Shown in pieces: positions 1-9,165 of a stretch of 9,165 bases of DNA. The position numbers and the translations under genes were made by a program. The notes beneath the pieces were generated by a model that made no database searches, was not told where the DNA came from, and was given only the letters and a program-made list of their open reading frames with translations. The stretch is from an uncultured Eubacteriales bacterium (GTDB taxonomy: Bacteria > Bacillota > Clostridia > Christensenellales > Pumilibacteraceae). The stretch covers positions 1-9,165 of the forward strand of contig USBU01000033.1 in NCBI GenBank assembly GCA_900553005.1, in the 5' to 3' direction. How positions within the stretch are numbered: the stretch's first letter is position 1; the number at the start of each line of letters is the position of its first letter.

Positions 1-46
1 AGATGTAGCTCCGTCTCGTGGGCTCGGAGATGTGTATAAGAGACAG
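1..46. other. Untrimmed Illumina Nextera adapter (i7 side)
   Basis: This is sequencing-library DNA, not genome. Positions 13-46 match the Nextera i7-side transposase adapter and end in the 19-base Tn5 mosaic end (28-46, finishing AAGAGACAG). Positions 1-4 (AGAT) match the end of the P7 primer, and 5-12 (GTAGCTCC) sit where the 8-base index lies; from memory this is the adapter form of index N718. Genomic sequence starts at about 47. Any reading frame crossing this junction is artificial upstream of it. Confidence 0.97.
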
Positions 47-125
47 GTCTATGACGATGCTTTTGTTTATAAGCGAATATTTTGATGTGTCGCTCGACTA
101 TTTATTCGGCAAATCAGACTACTGA
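47..125 (+). CDS. XRE-family HTH regulator, C-terminal fragment
   Basis: Only the last 25 codons (48-122) and the TGA stop (123-125) remain; the rest is lost at the adapter junction. The tail reads FISEYFDVSLDYLFGKSDY. This is the familiar end of the Cro/C1-type (HTH_3, XRE) DNA-binding domain, where the last helix is followed by a phrase like YFxVSxDYLxGxSD. Such proteins are small repressors or phage, plasmid and stress regulators; the target cannot be told from the tail. The two ATG codons at 51 and 57 are internal positions of the domain, not credible starts. The call rests on a short but characteristic motif; the family is likely and the function is unknown. Confidence 0.7.
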
Positions 126-167
126 TATTAAATAATTTATTTATTATCATAAAATACATAAAAACCA

Positions 168-196
168 TTGACATTTTTGCCATATTCAGGTAAAAC
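168..196 (+). promoter_or_regulatory. Possible sigma-A promoter (weak)
   Basis: A perfect -35 hexamer TTGACA (168-173) is followed after 17 bases by TAAAAC (191-196), which matches four of six -10 bases. The region is AT-rich, so chance is a real alternative. If used, it would start a transcript near 203 that reaches the terminator at 320-354, giving an RNA of about 150 bases with no ATG-started frame of note. Confidence 0.25.
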
Positions 197-321
197 AACA
201 AGGCTGTGATTTTAATAGTTTTCAGCAAAAAACATCATTTGCTGCTATACTTCAGCAGATAAAGTACATCTTTGATAAGGACGCGGCACCGGTTAGAATT
301 CGATTAGCAGAACCCACATAA
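172..321 (+). pseudogene. Start-less 49-codon frame, possible gene remnant
   Basis: A frame open from just after a TGA (169-171) to TAA (319-321) encodes 49 residues ending KYIFDKDAAPVRIRLAEPT. The last 27 codons look protein-like: a mixed amphipathic stretch, varied codons including GCG, GCA and CCG, and a stop that directly meets an intrinsic terminator. There is no ATG, GTG or TTG in frame and no ribosome binding site, so as it stands it cannot be a normal gene. It may be the surviving 3' end of a decayed gene. I do not recognise the family. The alternative is a chance open frame in a low-GC spacer. Confidence 0.3.
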
Positions 322-354
322 AAATGCGCAAATCATTACGATTTGCGCATTTTT
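320..354. terminator. Bidirectional intrinsic terminator
   Basis: A perfect 15-bp stem (320-334 with 340-354; core TGCGCAAATC / GATTTGCGCA) encloses a 5-base loop, ATTAC. On the + strand the stem runs into six T (350-355). On the - strand it runs into five T followed by ATG. It lies between + strand sequence from the left and the - strand kinase gene from the right, so it can end convergent transcripts from both sides. It is the only strong hairpin seen downstream of the kinase gene, 220 bases past its stop. Confidence 0.88.
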
Positions 355-574
355 TATTATTTTATGTGTTTTGCAAAATATTTATGCAAATACAAAAAAA
401 CTAAAATCAAATAGCAGTATAAATTACAAAATGCTACGCTCTGCGGCGTTCAGGCTGCGCCATTATTAGCTTGTATAGTAAATTTGCAGACGAAATTTCG
501 CCTCTTCCGCCGAAAATAATTACTACTCTCAGAAAAATCTAAATTTTAACCGTTGAAATTTATCGGAAAAAACT
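355..574. other. Intergenic spacer without recognised gene
   Basis: No convincing reading frame is seen on either strand. The spacer is AT-rich with a short GC-rich island at about 432-463. It also holds a perfect 10-bp palindrome CGAAATTTCG at 491-500 and a 6-bp inverted repeat, TTTGCA (370-375) with TGCAAA (385-390). It forms the 3' untranslated stretch between the kinase stop and the bidirectional terminator. Confidence 0.6.
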
Positions 575-1201
575 TCAGATTTTCTTGCGGAGCTCGCCTA
601 CGGCGTCCGCTATGATATCAACGGTATTTCCAATGCCTAAAAATCCGCTGTTAAGGCATAAATGATAATTAGCCTTATCGCCCCAAGTGCGCTCTGTGTA
701 ATAATTATAGTGGTTGGCGCGGTATTTATCGTTTTTCTGCACCTCCGCGGCAGCCTTGTCCGGGGCGATTCCGTATTCCTCGACAGCGCGGCGCGTTTTG
801 CTTTCAATATCAGAATATATAAAAATATTTATAGCGTCCTTGCGGTCCTTAAGTACATAGTCGGCACAGCGCCCCACAATAACGCAGGAGCCCTCGTCCG
901 CAAGACGGCGGATTATGTCGCAGGTCGCAATAAAAAGCTTATCCGAAAGCGACAACTGCATACCGCCAAGATCGGCGCCCATATAGTAGCCGCCGAAAGC
1001 AAGATTATGCAGAAATTTATTCTTTATTTTCTGCTCGGTATTTTCCACAAAGCTTACGGCAAGTCCGCTTTTTTCAGCGCTGAGTTCGATGATTTTTCGG
1101 TCATAAAAAGGAATCCCAAGCTTCTCGGCCACTCGGCTGCCGATAATCCTGCCCCCGCTTCCGAACTCGCGGCTGATTGTAACGACAATTTTTTTATCCA
1201 T
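575..1201 (-). CDS. Cytidylate-kinase-like family protein
   Basis: A complete 208-residue protein of the cytidylate-kinase-like family (Pfam Cytidylate_kin2 type), a P-loop-like cytosolic protein presumed to bind nucleotides. Landmarks seen are the N-terminal glycine-rich loop SREFGSGGRIIG (residues 10-21), the core segment CVIVGRCADYVL (106-117), a paired arginine (137-138), and the C-terminal signature NHYNYYTERTWGDKANYHLC (163-182). The loop lacks the usual Walker A lysine, with arginine in its place, which is normal for this family; CMP phosphorylation is therefore inferred, not shown, and the gene should not be called cmk. The ATG at 1201 is preceded by AAAGGGGG (1206-1213), a usable though closely spaced ribosome binding site, and the protein opens in the family's usual way. 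It is transcribed alone: the rpoC terminator lies upstream and it has its own strong promoter at 1372-1400. No signal peptide or membrane segment is seen. Confidence 0.87.
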   Translation of the reverse strand: MDKKIVVTISREFGSGGRIIGSRVAEKLGIPFYDRKIIELSAEKSGLAVSFVENTEQKIKNKFLHNLAFGGYYMGADLGGMQLSLSDKLFIATCDIIRRLADEGSCVIVGRCADYVLKDRKDAINIFIYSDIESKTRRAVEEYGIAPDKAAAEVQKNDKYRANHYNYYTERTWGDKANYHLCLNSGFLGIGNTVDIIADAVGELRKKI

Positions 1202-1365
1202 AAGGCCCCCTTTCGCGCGGTAATTTTATCCGGCAATTTATCGCGCCGATTAAAAATCAGTATTTCAAGGCGGCGGACGAAAAAAGAATATTTGCATTAT
1301 CATCACTGCCGTGCGCCGCGCCGAAATCAAACGCTTTGAAAACGTACTGCCGGAGAAACGTTTTC
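1202..1365 (-). promoter_or_regulatory. Long 5' leader of the kinase-like gene
   Basis: From the predicted start point (about 1364-1365) to the ATG is roughly 163 bases, long for a simple leader. It begins with half of an inverted repeat at 1336-1367, carries a possible 12-codon reading frame (1265-1303), and ends with the ribosome binding site AAAGGGGG (1206-1213). The 8-base segment GCCGCCTT (minus-strand sense, 1274-1267) can pair with AAGGGGGC (1212-1205) at seven of eight positions and so could hide the ribosome binding site. I recognise no known riboswitch class. The regulatory reading is inference. Confidence 0.4.
1265..1303 (-). CDS. Possible upstream leader peptide, 12 codons
   Basis: Within the kinase-gene leader a short frame reads MIMQIFFFRPPP then TGA. 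Three phenylalanines and three consecutive prolines are notable because polyproline slows ribosomes unless EF-P helps (established). Against it, no clear ribosome binding site precedes either in-frame ATG (1303 or 1297), and 12 codons can easily occur by chance. It is listed because of its place in the leader and its complementarity to the downstream ribosome binding site. Confidence 0.18.
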   Translation of the reverse strand: MIMQIFFFRPPP

Positions 1366-1367
1366 AA
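1336..1367. promoter_or_regulatory. Inverted repeat at the transcription start (operator or 5' hairpin)
   Basis: Perfect 10-base arms TTGAAAACGT (1336-1345) and ACGTTTTCAA (1358-1367) flank 12 bases. The repeat begins four bases downstream of the -10 box and covers the predicted start site. In DNA it is placed like a repressor operator. In RNA, an 8-bp stem would form at the extreme 5' end and could stabilise the message. The sequence does not decide between these, and I do not recognise the motif as a known regulator site. Confidence 0.6.
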
Positions 1368-1371
1368 TATT

Positions 1372-1400
1372 ATTATAGCGCGAAAAACAAATTTTGTCAA
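1372..1400 (-). promoter_or_regulatory. Consensus sigma-A promoter for the kinase-like gene
   Basis: On the minus strand TTGACA (1400-1395) and TATAAT (1377-1372) are separated by exactly 17 bases. All twelve consensus bases match with ideal spacing, predicting a strong housekeeping promoter starting near 1364-1365. It lies between the rpoC terminator and the kinase gene, so that gene is an independent transcription unit. Confidence 0.9.
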
Positions 1401-1583
1401 TATCGGTTTTTACAGCACCGCCGGAAAAAATATTTTAAATTACTATCGCCAATAACGAAGGCGTATAAATAAACATGCGCCCGTATCCTTAAGATAATCT
1501 ATATTGAAAAACCGCCGCGCGCATTAAATACATTACTGATAGATTCACCGGCTTTCGACTGTTACGTCTCTTTATCGGCGAAT
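1401..1583. other. Intergenic spacer between rpoC terminator and kinase promoter
   Basis: Together with the leader this makes a gene-free stretch of about 430 bases (1202-1638). This part is AT-rich and shows no supported gene. Very short minus-strand ATG frames exist, for example 13 codons with an AAGGA upstream, but nothing marks them as real. No tRNA-like or other RNA fold was recognised. Confidence 0.55.
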
Positions 1584-1623
1584 AAAAAAAGCGTCAATCG
1601 CAATATCGCGGATTGACGCTTTT
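1584..1623 (-). terminator. Intrinsic terminator of the rpoBC operon
   Basis: Arms AAAAGCGTCAATC (1587-1599) and GATTGACGCTTTT (1611-1623) form a 13-bp stem around an 11-base loop. In the minus-strand RNA the stem is followed by a run of seven U (1590-1584, partly shared with the stem). It begins 15 bases after the rpoC TGA stop, exactly where the operon's end would be expected, so little polymerase should read on into the kinase gene. Confidence 0.93.
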
Positions 1624-1638
1624 AATTATACGTTTATG

Positions 1639-5222
<3,584 letters not shown>

Positions 5223-5223
<1 letters not shown>

Positions 5224-8200
5224 TATTCGTTATCTCCTTCGCCGTCCTCGTCGTCAAAAAGGTCTTCGTCGTCGATAATGGAATCCCCGAACGGATCCTC
5301 GCCGAGATCCAGCTCGTCGTCATCGAACAAGCTTATCTCACCGCCCTCGTCAAGTTCGTCGTCATCCTCGATGTCGTCGGCAAACACATTGTCGCCGATA
5401 TCGAATTCATCCTCGATATCCATCTCGCCGCCGACATAATGCTTCTTCTTTTCAAAATCTCCGTCGTCGTCGCGGTCGTCTTCGATAAGCTCGCGTATGC
5501 CGATTTCCTGCTTGTCCTCGTTTAGCACTTTGACGTCCAGCGCAAGGGCCTGCAGCTCCTTGATAAGAACCTTAAACGATTCTGGCACGCCCGGCTCGTT
5601 GTTGTTGCCGCCCTTGACAATAGACTCGTAAGTTTTTACGCGGCCTACCACGTCGTCGGACTTAACGGTCATTATTTCCTGAAGAATATTGGCGGCGCCG
5701 TAAGCGTAAAGCGCCCAGACCTCCATTTCTCCGAAACGCTGTCCGCCAAACTGCGCTTTTCCGCCCAGCGGCTGCTGAGTAACCAGCGAGTACGGACCGG
5801 TAGAGCGCGCGTGAATCTTGTCGTCAACAAGATGTATCAGCTTTATCATATACATATAACCGACAGTAGAACGGTTTTCAAACGGCTCGCCCGTTCTGCC
5901 GTCGTACATCTGAATCTTTCCGTCAACCTTGCCGTCGGGAGAAACGAAGCCGTTTTCCTCCAGCAGCTTATGAATATCGCTTTCAAGCGCTCCGTCGAAA
6001 ACAGGGGTCGCCACCTTCCAGCCCAACGCCTTTGCGACAAGTCCCAAGTGAACCTCAAGCACCTGGCCTATATTCATACGAGAAGGAACGCCCAAAGGAT
6101 TAAGCACTATCTGAAGCGGAGTTCCGTCCGCCATAAATGGCATATCCTCCTGCGGAAGTATGCGGGAAATAACGCCCTTGTTGCCGTGACGGCCCGCCAT
6201 TTTGTCGCCCACGGAAATCTTACGCTTTTGAGCGATATATACTCTGACCAGCTTGTTGACGCCGGGACTCATTTCATCCTTGTTTGCGCGGGTGAAGACC
6301 TTGACGTCAACTACTATGCCGCCCTCTCCGTGAGGCACGCGCAACGATGTATCCCTGACCTCTCTCGCCTTTTCACCGAATATGGCGCGGAGCAGCCTCT
6401 CCTCGGGAGTGAGCTCGGTTTCGCCCTTAGGCGTCACTTTGCCGACAAGAATATCGCCGCTGTCCACCTCGGCTCCCACGCGGATAATACCGTTTTCGTC
6501 CAAGTTTTTAAGCGCGTCGTCGCCGACGTTGGGAATATCGCGAGTAATCTCCTCTTCGCCCAGCTTGGTATCGCGGGCCTCGAGTTCATGCTCCTCGATA
6601 TGAATGGAAGTGAAAACGTCGTCCTTAACAATCTTTTCGGAAATCAGAATAGCGTCCTCGTAGTTATAGCCCTCCCAGCTCATGAATCCCACGAGAATGT
6701 TACGTCCCAAAGCAAGCTCCGCGTTTTCGGTAGAATGTCCGTCCGCTATTACCTGGCCGGCCTCCACGTGCTCTCCCTTGGAGACAATGGGCTTTTGATT
6801 TATGCAAGTGCCCTGGTTGGAGCCGACGAATTTCTTGAGTATATACTCGGCGGTAACCTTCTGTCCTTTCTTCGCAGAACGATGTATGTTTTCAATGATT
6901 TCGATTCCGTCGTCAAGACTTGCTCCATCCTCATCCTCGGCGATTACGATACGCTCGGCGTCCACGTAGGTAACGGTGCCGGATTTTCTTGCAACCACCA
7001 TAACGCCCGAATCGTAAGCAATCTTATGCTCGATACCCGTGCCTACGATAGGCGCCTCCGGCTTTAAAAGAGGAACGGCCTGACGCTGCATATTTGATCC
7101 CATAAGCGCGCGGTTAGTATCGTCGTTTTCCAAAAACGGTATAAGAGCCGTTGCCACGGAAATCATCTGACGCGGGCTGACGTCCATAAAATCGACGTCT
7201 TCGCGGTAGCGCTCCGCAATATCGTCCTGATAGCGCATCATCACGCGCTCGTTGACAAACCAGTTGTTTTCGTCAAGAGGCTCGTTGGCCATTGCAACGA
7301 CGTATCTATCCTCCTCGTCGGCGGCAAGATACAGCACCTCGTCTGTGACGCGGTGATTTACCTTATCCACGCGGCGGTACGGAGCCTCGATAAAACCGTA
7401 CTCGTTGATACGGGCATAGGAAGAAAGAGAATTGATAAGACCGATATTCTGGCCCTCGGGCGTTTCTATCGGGCACATTCTCGAATAGTGCGAGTAGTGA
7501 ACGTCGCGGACCTCGAAGGAAGCGCGCTCACGATTAAGACCGCCCGGTCCCAACGCCGAAAGCTTTCTCTTATGAGTAAGCTCCGCAATGGGGTTCGACT
7601 CGTCCATGAACTGAGACAACTGCGACGAACCGAAGAACTCCTTAATTGCGCTGGTCACGGGGCGTATATTTATAAGATTCTGCGGCGTGGGCGGCTCGGA
7701 ATCGTTCTGAATCTGCATACGCTCGCGGACGACTCTTTCAAGACGCGCGATACCGATGCGGAACTGATTTTGCAAAAGCTCTCCCACGCTTCTGACGCGG
7801 CGGTTTCCGAGGTGATCGATATTGTCGCACTGACCTATGTCGTAACGCAGTCCCGATACATAGTTAATGGTTGCGATTACGTCGTCAATAAGAAGATGCT
7901 TTACTATAAGTAAATCGGCGTTTTCCGCAACGAGATTCTTTAACGTATCCCTGTTGCCCTCCGCGCGGTCAATCAGCTTTTTAAGAACCGGATAATATAC
8001 CTTTTCGTTAATACCGAGCGCCTTATAGTCGAAATCAACGTAATCGGCGATATCGACGTGACGGTTGCCCATCACGTAAAAGCAGCGTCTGTCCTTTCCG
8101 ACCATGACGCCGACACGGTTAATACCGGCGTTCTGAATCCTTACGGCGGCCTCCTCGGTAATCTTTTTGCCCTTTTCGACATAAACGGTGCCGTCGGCGT

Positions 8201-9117
8201 CCGCTATGTTTTCAAAAGCGCGCTGACCGGCAATTCTTGCCGCAAGAGAAAGCTTTTTATTGAATTTGTATCTGCCTACGCGGGACAGATCGTATTTTCT
8301 GCGGTCAAAGAACAGTCCGCGCACGAACTGTTTAATCGAATCTATATTGGGTATTTCGCCGGGGCGAAGCTTGCGGTTGAGCTCCTTTAAGCCGTCGTCC
8401 TCCGTCTTATTGGTATCTTTATCGATCGTGACTGCCATAAGCTCGTCGCCGTTGAAAAGCTTTACCATGCTCTCGTCGTCCGAAAACGACTCGTATGCGG
8501 GCGCTCCGAGCGCGTTTCCCGCAAAAGGAACATATTTGAAATCGTCAAGAATGGGCTCCGGCTCCTCGAACACGGCTCCCAAGGTAGCGGACAGCGCGCG
8601 CATGAGCACGGACGCCTGCACCTTGCGCTGACGGTCGACGTGCACCCAAAGCACACCCTTGTCGTCCTCCTGAAATTCCAGCCACGCGCCGCGGGACGGA
8701 ATATTAGTCGCACCGTAATAGCTTTCACCCGTCCTGATGTCCTTAACGAAATTAAAATACACGCCGGGACTTCTGACAAGCTGGCTTACGACCACGCGCT
8801 CCGCGCCGTTAATTATAAACGAACCGTTAGGCGTCATCAGCGGCATATCGCCCATGAAAACTTCCTGCTCCGTAATAAGGCCGGTCTCCTTGTTTACAAG
8901 CCTGACCTTGACCTTAAGGGGCACGGCGTAAGTGGCGTCACGGTCCTTACATTCCTTTTCCGTATATTTGGGAGTCATTTCAAAATGATGCTCCAAAAAC
9001 CAGAGCTCCATTTTGTTGCTGAAATCCCTAATAGGCGAAAAATCCTTAAAGACCTCCCCTATGCCGTTCTTCAGAAACTCGTTATAAGAATTCTTCTGCA
9101 CCTCGACGAGGTAAGGC
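5223..9117 (-). CDS. rpoB: DNA-directed RNA polymerase subunit beta (5' partial)
   Basis: The beta subunit of RNA polymerase, missing its start at the contig edge. The first genuine codon is Pro at 9116-9114 (PYLVEVQKNSYNEFL). By comparison with B. subtilis RpoB, about 26 residues are absent, and the leftover G at 9117 fits the third base of the Leu or Met codon usual before this Pro. The frame continues into the adapter as a false Met-Cys-Ile-Arg-Asp-Arg; the residue numbers here count those six. Landmarks are the fork and rifampicin region FFGSSQLSQFMD through HKRKLSALGPGG (500-532), active-site E826-D827 in GYNYEDAILISE, the catalytic lysines K978 and K986 in GDKMAGRHGNKGV, and the C-terminal clamp-interacting segment ending PESFKVLIKELQALALDVK (about 1202). 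After this comes an unusually long, very acidic tail of about 100 residues. The Proteobacterial insertions are absent. About 1297 genuine residues are present, longer than the roughly 1190 of B. subtilis mainly because of the tail and small insertions. Confidence 0.97.
5226..5480 (-). other. Acidic low-complexity tail of RpoB
   Basis: The last 85 residues contain 29 Asp and 14 Glu, about half of the segment, with only four Lys/Arg. Acidic runs alternate with single hydrophobic residues (for example EFDIGDNVF, ISLFDDDELDL, EDLFDDEDGEG), a pattern of a disordered tail with short contact motifs rather than a folded domain. B. subtilis RpoB also ends in an acidic tail, but a shorter and less extreme one. 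What this tail binds is unknown. Confidence 0.85.
5234..5240 (-). promoter_or_regulatory. rpoC ribosome binding site inside the rpoB coding end
   Basis: Minus-strand GAAGGAG (5240-5234) lies 10 bases before the rpoC ATG and is read within rpoB as part of the codons for Gly-Glu-Gly-Asp. With the one-base stop/start overlap this is the arrangement for translational coupling, in which ribosomes finishing beta restart on beta-prime. Confidence 0.8.
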
Positions 9118-9165
9118 CTGTCTCTTATACACATCTGACGCTGCCGACGACTTAATAGGTGTAGA
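9118..9165. other. Untrimmed Illumina Nextera adapter (i5 side)
   Basis: Positions 9118-9150 are the reverse complement of the Nextera i5-side transposase adapter, starting with the mosaic end CTGTCTCTTATACACATCT. Then come eight index bases CTTAATAG (9151-9158; from memory the reverse of S518, CTATTAAG) and GTGTAGA from the P5 primer. This creates a false start codon at 9134-9132 in the rpoB frame and, on the + strand, the false peptide SYTHLTLPTT. Confidence 0.97.

Noticed and set aside
1..46. Terminal mosaic-end sequence considered as a transposon end
   Set aside because: The mosaic end is part of the Nextera library adapter, followed outward by index and P7 bases, not a natural Tn5 insertion.
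530..590. AAAATCT/AGATTTT inverted repeat near the kinase stop, considered as its terminator
   Set aside because: The arms are AT-only apart from one base and about 36 bases apart, so the stem would be weak. The hairpin at 320-354 is a far better terminator.
662..1339. 225-codon + strand open frame opposite the kinase-like gene
   Set aside because: The minus strand here encodes a protein with clear family motifs and a perfect promoter. The + frame has neither.
1409..1450. Very short minus-strand frame (13 codons, MFIYTPSLLAIVI; approximate position) in the spacer after rpoC
   Set aside because: An AAGGA lies upstream, but the frame is tiny, sits before the only promoter seen, and shows no other support.
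5811..7067. 418-codon + strand open frame opposite rpoB
   Set aside because: It lies wholly antisense to the conserved rpoB coding sequence. It has no recognisable domain, and its openness follows from the codon use of rpoB.
8640..9155. 171-codon + strand frame ending in SYTHLTLPTT
   Set aside because: It is antisense to rpoB, and its C-terminus is translated adapter sequence.

Overview
The window is an assembled contig of about 9.07 kb of bacterial chromosome (roughly 47-9117) with untrimmed Illumina Nextera adapter, including sample-index bases, at both ends (1-46 and 9118-9165). Nothing in the first 46 or last 48 bases is biology. Protein style points to a Gram-positive, Clostridia-like bacterium: RpoB and RpoC without the large lineage-specific insertions of Proteobacteria, a clostridial-type RpoC N-terminus, and a cytidylate-kinase-like protein of a type common in Clostridia. 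The lineage is an inference; no species can be named.

Layout. At the left edge the last 25 codons of an XRE-type helix-turn-helix regulator run on the + strand (48-125). An AT-rich stretch follows, with a start-less open frame of 49 codons (172-321) whose stop codon touches a perfect 15-bp hairpin. That hairpin has T-runs on both sides and should terminate transcription in both directions (320-354). On the - strand lies a complete cytidylate-kinase-like gene (575-1201). It has its own perfect-consensus sigma-A promoter (TTGACA, 17 bp, TATAAT, at 1372-1400), an inverted repeat at the start site, and a leader of about 163 bases with a possible small reading frame.

The rest is the - strand RNA polymerase core operon. 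rpoB (5223-9117) has lost about 26 N-terminal residues at the contig end. It is followed, with a one-base TAATG overlap, by complete rpoC (1639-5223), and a strong intrinsic terminator lies just after rpoC (1584-1623). RpoB and RpoC are the beta and beta-prime subunits that together form the polymerase active centre, so the overlap probably helps keep their synthesis equal. The str-operon genes (rpsL, rpsG, fusA, tuf) that often follow rpoC in Firmicutes are not here.

I found no convincing new multi-gene system. The points most worth a second look are the 5' control region of the kinase gene, the acidic RpoB tail that also encodes the rpoC ribosome binding site, a lysine at a normally arginine position in the rifampicin pocket, the start-less frame next to the terminator, and the adapter contamination, which creates false peptide ends.
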